A stretch of DNA of 64,000 bases from Sphaerisporangium aureirubrum (GCF_042658925.1 NZ_JBHSRF010000007.1:159735-223734), one strand, 5' to 3'; numbered from the stretch's first letter, positions 42,968 through 51,187 are shown. Program-made: numbers and translations. The notes: generated by a model not told the origin, from the letters alone.

Positions 42968-43003
42968 GTTGCGTATGACGCACCAGAATGCTTAACGAGG
43001 AAC
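42968..43003. promoter_or_regulatory. Proposed IclR operator, site B (importer operon)
   Basis: GTTGCG (42968-42973), 24 bp, AGGAAC (42998-43003); 10 of 12 outer positions match the consensus. The left half includes the perfect repeat TGCGT-ATG-ACGCA. Located about 97 bp upstream of the ATPase start. Confidence 0.6.
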
Positions 43004-43081
43004 AGAATCGACCCTCAGCCGGACCCCGTCAAGGCCCGTGATGTTTCGCTTGCCGACAAAAAAGCCGCACCACCGCGCGCC

Positions 43082-44713
43082 TCACGAGGTGAGGGTGTGC
43101 CGGTAGAACTCCACCGGCTCCGGGGCGAGCGGCGTGTTCCCGAGGATCAGGTCGGCGGCCTTCTCGGCCACCATCATCACGGGGGCGTAGATGTTGCCGT
43201 TGGTCACGTACGGCATGACCGAGGCGTCCACCACGCGCAGCCCGTCCAGCCCGTGCACCCGCATGGTGAGCGGGTCCACCACCGCGCGCTCGTCCACGCC
43301 CATCCGCGCCGTGCACGAGGGGTGCAGCGCCGTCTCGCCGTCCCTGGCGACCCAGCGCAGGATCTCCTCGTCGGTCTCCACCGACGGCCCGGGGGACAGC
43401 TCGCCCGCGTTGAACTCCGCCATGGCGGGCTGGGTGAGGATGCGCCGCGCCACCCGCACCGCCTCGACCCATTCGCGGCGGTCCTGCTCGGTGGACAGGT
43501 AGTTGAAGCGCAGCGCGGGCCGCTCCCGGGGGTCGGCCGAGCGGATGCGCACCGAGCCGCGCGCGTCGGAGTACATCGGGCCGACGTGCACCTGGTACCC
43601 GTGGCCGCCCGCCGGGGCCGAGCCGTCGTAGCGCACCGCGACCGGCAGGAAGTGGAACATCAGGTTGGGGTAGCGCACGTCCTCGTTGCTCCGCACGAAG
43701 CCGCCCGCCTCGAAGTGGTTGGTGGCGCCGGGACCGCCGCGCAGGAACAGCCACTGCGCGCCGATCCACGGGCGCCTGCTCCACTTCATCGCCGGCTGCA
43801 TCGTCACCGGCTTGGCGCAGGCGTACTGCACGTAGACCTCCAGGTGGTCCTGGAGGTTCTCCCCGACACCCGGCAGCTCGTGCACCGGCCGCACGCCCGC
43901 GGCCTTCAGCACCCGCGGATCGCCGACACCGGACAACTGGAGCAGCTGCGGGGTGTTGATCGCCCCGCCGCACAGCACGACCTCGCCCGCCCGCACCGTG
44001 CGGCCGTTGTAGCGCACGCCGACCGCGCGGTTCCCCTCGAAGAGGATCTCGGTGACGAACGCCCGGGTCCGCACCTCCAGGTTGGGGCGCCGCCGCACCG
44101 GGTGCAGGTACGCCCGCGCGGCCGACAGGCGGCGGCCCCGGCGGATGTTGCGGTCGAAGCGCGCGAAGCCCTCCTGGCGGTAGCCGTTCACGTCATCGGT
44201 CAGCGGGTACCCGGCCTCCCGCACGGCCTCGAAGAACGCCGAGAACAGCGGCCCCTTCGCCGGGCCGCGCTCCAGCACCAGCGGCCCGTCGTGGCCGCGG
44301 AACGGCGTGCCGGGGTCGGCGGTGCAGTTCTCCATGCGCTTGAAGTACGGCAGGCAGTGCGCGTGGTCCCAGGTCTCCATGCCGGGGTCGGCGGCCCAGC
44401 GCTCGTAGTCCAGCGGGTTGCCGCGCTGGAAGATCATGCCGTTGATGCTGCTCGACCCGCCGAGCACCTTGCCGCGCGCGTGGTAGACGCGGCGGCCGTC
44501 CATGAAGGGCTCGGGCTCGGACTCGTACTTCCAGTCGTAGAAACGGCTGCCGATGGGGAACATCAGCGCGGCGGGCATGTGGATGAAGACGTCCCAGGGA
44601 TAGTCCGGCCGGCCGGCCTCCAGGACGAGGACCTTGGTGGCGGGGTCGGCGGAGAGCCTGTTCGCCAGCGCGCTGCCCGCTGATCCCCCACCGACGATGA
44701 CGAAGTCGTACAT
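43082..44713 (-). CDS. betA: GMC oxidoreductase, choline-dehydrogenase type
   Basis: 543 aa, the usual BetA length. FAD site VIVGGGSAGSALANRLSADP at residue ~5, GMC signature 1 ARGKVLGGSSSINGMIFQRG (~80-100), signature 2 VVLCGGAINTPQLLQLSG, and near the end HPSCTARMG and VTNGNIYAPVMMVAEKAADL with the catalytic His/Asn region. BetA oxidises choline to betaine aldehyde and can go on to glycine betaine. No betaine-aldehyde dehydrogenase gene is in the window. ATG 44713 behind GAGGGACAC. The substrate assignment rests on the neighbours. Confidence 0.85.
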   Translation of the reverse strand: MYDFVIVGGGSAGSALANRLSADPATKVLVLEAGRPDYPWDVFIHMPAALMFPIGSRFYDWKYESEPEPFMDGRRVYHARGKVLGGSSSINGMIFQRGNPLDYERWAADPGMETWDHAHCLPYFKRMENCTADPGTPFRGHDGPLVLERGPAKGPLFSAFFEAVREAGYPLTDDVNGYRQEGFARFDRNIRRGRRLSAARAYLHPVRRRPNLEVRTRAFVTEILFEGNRAVGVRYNGRTVRAGEVVLCGGAINTPQLLQLSGVGDPRVLKAAGVRPVHELPGVGENLQDHLEVYVQYACAKPVTMQPAMKWSRRPWIGAQWLFLRGGPGATNHFEAGGFVRSNEDVRYPNLMFHFLPVAVRYDGSAPAGGHGYQVHVGPMYSDARGSVRIRSADPRERPALRFNYLSTEQDRREWVEAVRVARRILTQPAMAEFNAGELSPGPSVETDEEILRWVARDGETALHPSCTARMGVDERAVVDPLTMRVHGLDGLRVVDASVMPYVTNGNIYAPVMMVAEKAADLILGNTPLAPEPVEFYRHTLTS

Positions 44714-44756
44714 GTGTCCCTCGTCTCGCTCGCGCACCAGGCGCGTGCCGATATTC

Positions 44757-44792
44757 GTTGCGATTGACGCATATGGTGGCGTTATTCGCAAC
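44757..44792. promoter_or_regulatory. Proposed IclR operator, site C (betA / IclR divergent region)
   Basis: GTTGCG (44757-44762), 24 bp, CGCAAC (44787-44792): perfect outer arms. The left half contains the perfect TGCG-ATTGA-CGCA. It lies between the divergent betA-type gene (44 bp away) and the IclR gene (58 bp away), the natural place for control of both and autoregulation. Confidence 0.8.
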
Positions 44793-44850
44793 TGTCCGCT
44801 TCCTTGCACCAAATGGACGGCGTCGCGGCGGACCGCCTACAGTCCCCGCT

Positions 44851-45621
44851 ATGGGCAACGATTCCTCGGCCGGCGTGCAGTCGGTCGACCGCGCGATCAG
44901 CGTGCTGGAGATCCTTTCCCAGCGCGGTGAGGCCGGGGTCAGCGAGATCGCGGCCGAGATCGGCGTCCACAAGTCGACGGCGTTCCGCCTGCTCGGCGCC
45001 CTGGAGGCCAGGAGCCTGGTCGAGCAGGCCGAGGACCGCGGCAAGTACCGCCTCAGCTTCGGCGTCATCAGGCTGGCCGGCGGGGTCGCCGCCCGGATGG
45101 ACCTCACCCAGCAGGGCCGCCCGGTGTGCCGCCGCCTCGCCGAAGAGATCGGCGAGACCGTCAACATCGCCGTCGTGCGGTCCCACTTCGCCGTCAACCT
45201 CGACCAGGTGCGCGGCCCGTCGGCGGTCACCGCGCACAACTGGGTCGGCCAGCTCACCCCGCTGCACGCCACCTCCAGCGGCAAGGTCCTGCTCGCCCAC
45301 CTCGACGACCGGCACCGCGACCAGCTGCTGACCGCGGGCGGCCTGGAACGCTTCACCCCCGCCACCGTCACCACGCCGGAGGAACTGGTGCCACAGCTCG
45401 ACGAGGCACGCGCCCGGGGGTACGCCGTGACGCTGGAGGAGTACGAGATCGGGCTGAACGCCATGGCCGCCGCGGTGCGCTCGTACGACGGCGAGGTGGT
45501 GGCCGCGGTCAGCGCGTCCGGCCCGGCGTACCGCTTCAGCGAGAAGCGCATGCACGAGCTGGCGCCCGTCCTCATCGAGGGCGCCGCCGACATCAGCCAT
45601 CGCCTGGGGTTCTCCGGCTGA
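44851..45621 (+). CDS. IclR family transcriptional regulator of the betaine catabolic island
   Basis: 256 aa. N-terminal winged helix AISVLEILSQRGEAGVSEIA followed by AEIGVHKSTAFRLLGALEAR (recognition helix), then the IclR effector domain (residues ~85-255) with HATSSGKVLLAHL and GYAVTLEEYEIGLNAMAAAV. Start ATG 44851 lacks a ribosome binding site but has TACAGT seven bases before the transcript start expected for leaderless expression. It is the only regulator inside the island and lies divergent from betA. Ligand probably betaine, dimethylglycine or a related compound (inference). Confidence 0.92.
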   Translation: MGNDSSAGVQSVDRAISVLEILSQRGEAGVSEIAAEIGVHKSTAFRLLGALEARSLVEQAEDRGKYRLSFGVIRLAGGVAARMDLTQQGRPVCRRLAEEIGETVNIAVVRSHFAVNLDQVRGPSAVTAHNWVGQLTPLHATSSGKVLLAHLDDRHRDQLLTAGGLERFTPATVTTPEELVPQLDEARARGYAVTLEEYEIGLNAMAAAVRSYDGEVVAAVSASGPAYRFSEKRMHELAPVLIEGAADISHRLGFSG

Positions 45622-45637
45622 CCCCCTCCCGCGCGGG

Positions 45638-46756
45638 TCAGCGGGCGATGCCGATCCGGCCGGCGACCCAGTCGTGGAACTCGGCGATGTGGTGCTCGCT
45701 CGGCACCAGCACGCCGCCCTTCGCGTACGCCCGGGACGCCATCGCGGGCTGGCAGCGCTCGCACGCCTCGAAGTCCTGCTCGTTGACCCGGTGGAACAGC
45801 TCCACCGACGGGCCGAGGTCGGCGCCGCCGTCCACCGCCTCGGGCAGGAACAGCCAGTCGCACTCCACGACGGTGCGGTCCGCGGCCAGCGGGAACATGC
45901 GGTGCACGATCGCGTGGTCGGGCACCAGGTTGACGAAGACCTGCGGCCGGATGGTGATGGCGTAGTAGCGCCGGTCCTGGCCGGTGGAGACGGTGGGGAT
46001 GCGGGCCACCCCGGGTGAGCCGTCCACGGTGAAGCCCTCGATGCCCGTGCCGAACTCCGCGCCGTGCCCGACGAAGTACTGCGCGGCGTACCCGTCGGCG
46101 AACTCGGGCAGCACCTCGGTGAGCTCGGGGTGGATGGTCGCGCAGTGGTAGCACTCCATGAAGTTCTCGACGATGAGCTTCCAGTTGGCCTTCACGTCGT
46201 AGATGATCCTGCGGCCGACCTTCAGCCGCTCCACGCCGTAGTTCTCGATCGACGCGAGGTCGCCGAGGCGCGTCACCACCGCGCCGAGCACGTCCTGCTC
46301 GAACGGCGGCGGGCGCTCGGCCAGGCACACCCACACGTAGCCGAGCCACTCGCGCACGTGCACGCCGACAAGGCCGTACTCGGCGCGGTCGACGTCGGGC
46401 ATCTTGGTGAGGTTCGGGGCGGCGATCAGCTTGCCGTCCAGGTCGTAGGTCCAGGCGTGGTACGGACACTGGAACGCCCGCCGCACCCGCCCGGCCTCCT
46501 CGACGCACAGGCGCGCGCCGCGGTGGCGGCAGACGTTGAGGAACGCGCGCACCGCGCCGTTCCTGGCGCGGCTGACGATGACGCTCTCCCCGCCGACCTG
46601 GACGGTGCGGTACGCGCCCGGCTCGCCGAGGTCGTCGGCGCGCACCGCGCAGAACCACATGGCCTCGAAGATCAGCTCCTGCTCGCGCCGGAAGATCGCC
46701 TCGTCGGTGTAGAGGCTCCCGCCGAGGGTGGCGACGAGGCTCGGCGGTGTGGTCAC
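45638..46756 (-). CDS. Rieske non-heme iron oxygenase, probable glycine betaine monooxygenase
   Basis: 372 aa. Rieske [2Fe-2S] centre: C76 and H78 in VCRHRGARL, C97 and H100 in FQCPYHAWTY. Mononuclear iron site: NWKLIVENFMECYHCATIHP with N191, H204 and H209; the third carboxylate ligand should lie in EQDFEACE. This is the GbcA-like pattern of betaine demethylases (betaine plus O2 and NADH gives dimethylglycine and formaldehyde). Start GTG 46756, in a 4-bp GTGA overlap with the ferredoxin gene. Specificity for betaine is inferred from the neighbouring dimethylglycine and sarcosine enzymes. Confidence 0.87.
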   Translation of the reverse strand: MTTPPSLVATLGGSLYTDEAIFRREQELIFEAMWFCAVRADDLGEPGAYRTVQVGGESVIVSRARNGAVRAFLNVCRHRGARLCVEEAGRVRRAFQCPYHAWTYDLDGKLIAAPNLTKMPDVDRAEYGLVGVHVREWLGYVWVCLAERPPPFEQDVLGAVVTRLGDLASIENYGVERLKVGRRIIYDVKANWKLIVENFMECYHCATIHPELTEVLPEFADGYAAQYFVGHGAEFGTGIEGFTVDGSPGVARIPTVSTGQDRRYYAITIRPQVFVNLVPDHAIVHRMFPLAADRTVVECDWLFLPEAVDGGADLGPSVELFHRVNEQDFEACERCQPAMASRAYAKGGVLVPSEHHIAEFHDWVAGRIGIAR

Positions 46757-47112
46757 GCGCCGCTCCTGTCCCGGCCGGCGGTGACGCCCGGCGGCAGGTT
46801 GGGCGGCGCGTCGGACGGCACCACGTAGATCATGCCGTCCTCGACCACGACCCCGTGGGTGCGCACGGGCAGCTTGGCGGGCAGGGAGCCGACCCGGCCG
46901 GTGCGCAGGTCGAAGCGGCTGGCGTGCAGCGGGCACTCGATCTCGCAGCCCTCCAGCCAGCCGTCGGAGAGGGAGGCGTCCTGGTGGGTGCAGGTGTCGT
47001 CGACGGCGAATATCTCACCGTCGTCGGTGTGGAAGACGGCGACGGGTGGATGAACGTCGAGCCGGTAGGCCTCGCCCCGCGGCAGAGCCGCGAGGGGACA
47101 CACAGGAATCAC
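46753..47112 (-). CDS. Rieske-type [2Fe-2S] ferredoxin
   Basis: 119 aa, one Rieske domain: C41 and H43 in DDTCTHQDASLSDGW, C60 and H63 in EIECPLHASRFDLRTG. Size and sequence are those of ferredoxins that feed three-component ring-hydroxylating oxygenases. Start GTG 47112, nine bases after GAGGGG; the long frame upstream of it is not coding. It is translated together with the oxygenase (GTGA overlap), so it is the likely electron donor. No flavin reductase gene is adjacent. Confidence 0.9.
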   Translation of the reverse strand: MIPVCPLAALPRGEAYRLDVHPPVAVFHTDDGEIFAVDDTCTHQDASLSDGWLEGCEIECPLHASRFDLRTGRVGSLPAKLPVRTHGVVVEDGMIYVVPSDAPPNLPPGVTAGRDRSGA

Positions 47113-47128
47113 CGCGGACAACCCCTCA

Positions 47129-47164
47129 GTTGTGAACTGCGGAACGCGAATCGCTATCCGCAAC
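47129..47164. promoter_or_regulatory. Proposed IclR operator, site D (Rieske operon)
   Basis: GTTGTG (47129-47134), 24 bp, CGCAAC (47159-47164): 11 of 12 outer positions match. It ends 17 bp upstream of the ferredoxin GTG. The right half reads GTTGCG-GATAG-CGAT on the minus strand. Confidence 0.7.
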
Positions 47165-47706
47165 AGATTGCGACCCAGGTGAGCGGCTGTCAATACGCCC
47201 CCGGCCGGTGGTGCGACCACTCCGTGTGACCGCCGCGGCATGCCCGTACGGCATGGCCGACCCTTGCCTGAGCGCCACCTTCCCGTAACCCGACCCTCCG
47301 TTCCGGCACCGTTCCACCAGTGAGGTGCGGGACGCCTCACCGGAAAGATGTCCGCCGAAACGACGCGGTGGCAAGCCCGGGGATATGTCGCCCAGGCCAT
47401 ATTCCTCTGGCCGTGCGGCACCGCGCCGGATCATCCGCCGCACCGGCGTCGCAGGTGGGAGGCGGTCCCGGCGCCACCGCGGCGGGGACGGACGGCGGGG
47501 CGGGCCACCGGGGGTGACGGGTCCGGCGGATAGCGGATGGGACCGGTCCAGGCTAACGGCTCAGCGAAACCCCCGAAGATCACCACACAGGCACGATCCG
47601 CACAAAAGAAGCACGGGACCAACCTGCGTATCTGTGCGATCGTGGACAAGGCGGGGCAAGTTCTCTGGAGACGCAGAACTGCATTGGTGACTGAGGGTGA
47701 TAGAGC
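47165..47706. other. Intergenic region between the Rieske operon and the GntR gene
   Basis: About 540 bp without a supported gene; open frames on both strands are composition artefacts. Close to the GntR start it holds the inverted repeat AGTTCT-N10-AGAACT (47659-47680), a plausible GntR operator about 30 bp upstream of the start codon. Confidence 0.5.
47659..47680. promoter_or_regulatory. Inverted repeat upstream of the GntR gene
   Basis: Perfect 6-bp arms AGTTCT and AGAACT with a 10-bp spacer, ending 29 bp before ATG 47710. GntR-family proteins commonly autoregulate through such sites; binding is not shown. Confidence 0.35.
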
Positions 47707-47709
47707 GTG

Positions 47710-48459
47710 ATGGAATCCCCGGTACCACACGAACCCCCCATCTATCGCCGCATAGCGGATCGTCTGCGCGACGCGATCCTCTCCGGCGACCTGCGGGACG
47801 GGGACCGGCTACCGGGCGAGAACGCCCTCATGTCCGAGTACGGCATCGCCCGGGCGACCGCCAGGCAGGCGCTGGCGGTGCTCATCAATGAGGGGCTCGC
47901 CGTGCCCAAGCGCGGCTCGGGCGTGTACGTGCGGCGGTTCCGCCCCATCCGCCGGCACGGCTCGCGCCGCCTGTCCCGCGAGCAGTGGGGCGCCGGGCGC
48001 GCCATCTGGGACTCCGACACCAGCGGCCGGCCGTACACGGTGGACGACCTCAGCATCACCAGGGAACCGGCGGCGGACGAGGCCGCCCGGGTGCTGGACT
48101 GCGAAGAGGTGTGGGTGCGGCGCCGCCGCTACTCCGTGGACGGGCGGCCCGTGCAGATCGCCGCGTCCCACTTTCCGGCCCTGCTCGTCAGCGACACCCC
48201 GATCGTCGTGCCGGACACCGGCCCCGGCGGCGTGTACGCGCGGCTGCGCGACCTCGGGCACGCGCCCGCGCACTTCACCGAGGAGGTGCGGGCGCGCATG
48301 CCCACCCCGGAGGAGTCGGCCAAGCTCGACCTGCCCGCGGGGACACCGGTGATCGTGGTGTGCCGCGCCGCGTACGCCGCCGGAGGGACGGCCGTGGAGC
48401 TGAACAAGATGATCATGGACGCGGCGTCCTATGTACTTCAGTACGACTTCGACGCCTGA
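47710..48459 (+). CDS. GntR family regulator (HutC type, UTRA domain)
   Basis: 249 aa. Winged helix at residues 8-75: IYRRIADRLRDAILSGDLRD, GDRLPGENALMSEYGIARAT, ARQALAVLINEGLAVPKRGS. The remaining part is a UTRA domain (VRRRRYSVDGRPVQIAASHF and YARLRDLGHAPAHFTEEVRA, ending LNKMIMDAASYVLQYDF). An alternative GTG start lies 3 bases upstream. Ribosome binding site GAGGGTGA. Ligand unknown; it is not clearly connected to the betaine island. Confidence 0.9.
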   Translation: MESPVPHEPPIYRRIADRLRDAILSGDLRDGDRLPGENALMSEYGIARATARQALAVLINEGLAVPKRGSGVYVRRFRPIRRHGSRRLSREQWGAGRAIWDSDTSGRPYTVDDLSITREPAADEAARVLDCEEVWVRRRRYSVDGRPVQIAASHFPALLVSDTPIVVPDTGPGGVYARLRDLGHAPAHFTEEVRARMPTPEESAKLDLPAGTPVIVVCRAAYAAGGTAVELNKMIMDAASYVLQYDFDA

Positions 48460-48584
48460 GTCAAGGTCTTTCCCCCGGCGTTAGGTTGACCTGTCCGCCT
48501 CGAACATTGATTTCTCTAGAGATGTCCCGCAACGTGAAGAGGAACGGTACAAACCTGGCCCTCACCGCGGGAAGGGTGGACGGG

Positions 48585-48992
48585 ATGTCGTTTGACCGGC
48601 ACCTCGCCGAAATCGCCCGGGAGTTCCCTGACTGGACCATCTGGCGGAGTGACGCCGGACGCTGGTGGGCCACCAGGCACCACCCGCTCAGCGACGCGGA
48701 ACGCAAAGCCGGCTGCGCCATGACCATCGACGCCGACGACCCGGCCGGCCTGCGCCTCGGCCTGCTGGAACAACACGAATGCATGTCCGCCGCCCACCGG
48801 ACCCCGGTGACCGCGCCACTCCTGGAGCCGTCCCGCCATCCGCCTCCGGCGCCACCCACCCCTGACTCGGCCACCGTGGGGGCGGCCGAGCCGGACGGAG
48901 CCACACGCGAGGCGGGCCCGGCCACTCCCGAGGCGCCCCCCGCCGCCCCCGGCCCGGACGAGCCGGATCCACACGGGACGGCACCCCCGTAG
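48585..48992 (+). CDS. Hypothetical protein with Pro/Ala-rich tail
   Basis: 135 aa. Residues 1-65 look like a compact folded unit (MSFDRHLAEIAREFPDWTIW, RSDAGRWWATRHHPLSDAER, GLRLGLLEQHE); the last 65 are disordered Pro/Ala/Glu. Start ATG 48585 after GAAGGGTGG. Small proteins with the same WxIWRS..RWWATR pattern occur next to HTH regulators in many actinomycetes (recollection); role unknown. Confidence 0.65.
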   Translation: MSFDRHLAEIAREFPDWTIWRSDAGRWWATRHHPLSDAERKAGCAMTIDADDPAGLRLGLLEQHECMSAAHRTPVTAPLLEPSRHPPPAPPTPDSATVGAAEPDGATREAGPATPEAPPAAPGPDEPDPHGTAPP

Positions 48993-49074
48993 ACCTGATC
49001 GCCCGCGCCAGCCGGCGACAGGCGCGAAAACCTCCGACCCGATCGGGGGCGGAGATTTCCGCGACAAGCCCAGC

Positions 49075-49127
49075 GGGCCCACGGGTTCCCCCGTGGGCCC
49101 CATGGGCCCCCGCCGCGGGCGGGGGCC
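49075..49127. terminator. Two tandem GC-rich hairpins between convergent genes
   Basis: GGGCCCACGGG-TTCC-CCCGTGGGCCC (49075-49100, 11-bp arms) and GGCCCCCGCC-GCG-GGCGGGGGCC (49105-49127, 10-bp arms). No T-run follows on the plus strand, so they resemble the tailless terminators of actinomycetes. They separate the hypothetical gene (plus) and the DivIVA-like gene (minus). Confidence 0.6.
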
Positions 49128-49137
49128 GGCGTCGCGT

Positions 49138-50436
49138 TTACTTGTGGGAGCCGTCCTCGGTGGGCGAGGACGAGGCCGGGTCGACCTTCTCGAAGAAGCC
49201 GCGGATGCGGCCGGGGGTGTGGGCGTCGGGGACGTCGGGCGACGTGGCCACGGGGCGGTCGTAGCGGGAGCCGCGGACGTCGCGGGTCTCCTCGTCGGGC
49301 GTGAGGGATTCGAACGGGTCACGGACGGGCTCCGCGGCAGGGGCGGCGTCCTGCGGAACGGACTCGGGCTGCGGCTTCTTGCCGAAGGTCCCGCCGGTAC
49401 CGAACACGTCGTCGCCGGTGCCGTAGTCCTGGTCGAAACGGTCGTGGAAGGGGTCGTCGGCCGGGCCGGTGCCGGCGGGGCCCTCGGGCTCGCCCTCGGC
49501 GGCGGGCTCACCGGCGGAGTCGTCCGCCTGGCCGGAGTCCTTGGGGGACGGCGCGGGGTCGGTGTCGGGGTCGTCGACGGTACCGATGACGGGGCGCGGG
49601 GGCAGGACGGAGGCCTCGTCGATGAGCGGGCCCGCGGTGTTCTCGCGCTTCAGCAGGTCGGTGAGCACGATGCCCATCTCGTTGAGACGGCGCATGACCT
49701 CGGTGTGGGTGTCGGTGAGGAACGTCACCCGGCGGCCGGTGTGCTCGTCCAGGGACGAGGCCCGGCGCTGCGCGGAGCCCAGCGTGTCCCCGGCCTCGGC
49801 CTTCGCGGTCTTCAGCGTGGACTCGGCCTCGGACCGCGCGGAGCCGAGGGTGGCCTCGGCCTCGGCGTTGGCGTCGGTGACCAGCCGCTCGGCGTCGCGC
49901 TGCGCGGAGGTCAGCGTGCGGTCGGCCTCGGCGCGGGCGTTGCGCAGGGTGTCCTCGGACTCCGAGCGCGCCGCGCCCAGGGTCTCCTCGGCGTCCGACC
50001 CGGCCTGGGCGAGCAGGCGCTCGGCGGAGGTGGTCGCTTCGTGCACCCGGCGCTCCGCCTCGGCCTGCGCGGCGGTGAGGATGCGTTCGGCCTCGGCGGA
50101 GGCGTCGTCGCGCACCTTGGCGGCGTCGTTGTCGGCCGCCTGCCGCTTGGCGCGCGCCTCCTCCTCGCCGAGCTTCAGGATGGCGCTCAGGCGCTCGCCG
50201 ATCTCGTCGTAGTCCTGGGGGGCCTCGGCTAGACGCCTGCGGGCCTCCGCCAGCTCCACCCGGCCCTGCTCGGCCTGATCGATGGCACGTGCCAGCCGCT
50301 CCTCGAGGTCGCGGATCTGGTTGCGCATGCGGGTCATGTGGTCGTGGACCTGGCGGCGGCTGTATCCGCGCATCACCACCTCGAAGCCGAGGTCCTCGTG
50401 CATCATGTCGGGAAAGCTGTCGTGCTGGTTCGTCAT
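49138..50436 (-). CDS. DivIVA-like coiled-coil protein
   Basis: 432 aa. The N-terminus (DLGFEVVMRGYSRRQVHDHM) resembles the DivIVA membrane-binding segment. Residues ~35-245 are a continuous coiled coil with Ala/Glu/Arg-rich repeats of about 11 residues (ESEDTLRNARAEADRTLTSA, DAERLVTDANAEAEATLGSA), as in the Scy/FilP group of cytoskeletal proteins. The last ~160 residues are disordered and acidic with Pro/Gly. Expected to assemble at cell poles or under the membrane and take part in polar growth. ATG 50436; a weak AGGG lies upstream. Confidence 0.8.
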   Translation of the reverse strand: MTNQHDSFPDMMHEDLGFEVVMRGYSRRQVHDHMTRMRNQIRDLEERLARAIDQAEQGRVELAEARRRLAEAPQDYDEIGERLSAILKLGEEEARAKRQAADNDAAKVRDDASAEAERILTAAQAEAERRVHEATTSAERLLAQAGSDAEETLGAARSESEDTLRNARAEADRTLTSAQRDAERLVTDANAEAEATLGSARSEAESTLKTAKAEAGDTLGSAQRRASSLDEHTGRRVTFLTDTHTEVMRRLNEMGIVLTDLLKRENTAGPLIDEASVLPPRPVIGTVDDPDTDPAPSPKDSGQADDSAGEPAAEGEPEGPAGTGPADDPFHDRFDQDYGTGDDVFGTGGTFGKKPQPESVPQDAAPAAEPVRDPFESLTPDEETRDVRGSRYDRPVATSPDVPDAHTPGRIRGFFEKVDPASSSPTEDGSHK

Positions 50437-50611
50437 GGCTGAGCCCTGGGGGTCTGGATGCGAGTGTGGGGGTGTTCCGTTCGGTGACGCGACACGTCAG
50501 GACACGACTTTCCTGCCATCGGCCGCACTCCGCAACCCGAACGCCTGACGTGTTCGCGAACCCTTACGGCCCGCCCGCCGGGCGGGAACGCGCTCCGGCC
50601 CGCGTGACATC

Positions 50612-51187
50612 ATGACGATCATGAGTGAGCCGACCGGTCCCCACGCCGTGCCGTCCGCGCCGTATCTCGCCGCGCTGGGCGACGCCGTGCCTTCCGTGCA
50701 CCCGGAAGCCTACGTGGCGCCCACCGCGGTCGTCGTGGGCCGGGTGCGGCTCGGGCGGGCGACCAGCGTGTGGTACGGCTCGGTGCTGCGCGGCGACGAC
50801 GAGGCCGTCGAGGTCGGCGAGGAGTGCAACATCCAGGACCTGTGCTGCCTGCACGCCGACCCGGGGCTGCCCGCCGTCCTTGAGGATCGGGTCAGCCTCG
50901 GCCACCGCGCGACGGTGCACGGCGCCCACGTGGAGAGCGGCGCGCTGGTCGGCATCGGCGCGATCGTGCTGAACGGCGCGCGGATCGGCGCGGGCACGCT
51001 GGTGGCCGCCGGGTGCGTGGTGACGCCGGGCAGGCGCGTCCCGTCCGGGGTGCTGGTCGCCGGGGTGCCCGGCAAGGTGGTCCGCGAGCTCACCGAAGCC
51101 GACCGCGCCTCCTTCGCGAACACCCCGGCCAACTACATGGCCAAGGCCGCCCTCCACCGCGCCGCCCTCCCGCTGCCGTCCTCGTGA
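50612..51187 (+). CDS. Gamma-carbonic-anhydrase-like hexapeptide protein
   Basis: 191 aa. Left-handed beta-helix with repeats like AYVAPTAVVVGRVRLGRATS, VWYGSVLRGDDEAVEVGEEC, NIQDLCCLHADPGL and VLVAGVPGKVVREL. Three histidines (LHAD, LGHRATVHGA) match the zinc ligands of gamma-type carbonic anhydrases, and the NIQD motif is family-typical. A trimer in the cytosol; real anhydrase activity is uncertain in such short homologues. A second ATG at 50621 is an equally possible start, since neither has a clear ribosome binding site. Confidence 0.88.
   Translation: MTIMSEPTGPHAVPSAPYLAALGDAVPSVHPEAYVAPTAVVVGRVRLGRATSVWYGSVLRGDDEAVEVGEECNIQDLCCLHADPGLPAVLEDRVSLGHRATVHGAHVESGALVGIGAIVLNGARIGAGTLVAAGCVVTPGRRVPSGVLVAGVPGKVVRELTEADRASFANTPANYMAKAALHRAALPLPSS

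Noticed and set aside
36526..44683. Long plus-strand open frames opposite the betaine genes
   Set aside because: They are mirror frames of well-supported minus-strand genes, with Gly/His/Arg/Pro-rich translations and no motifs or start signals.
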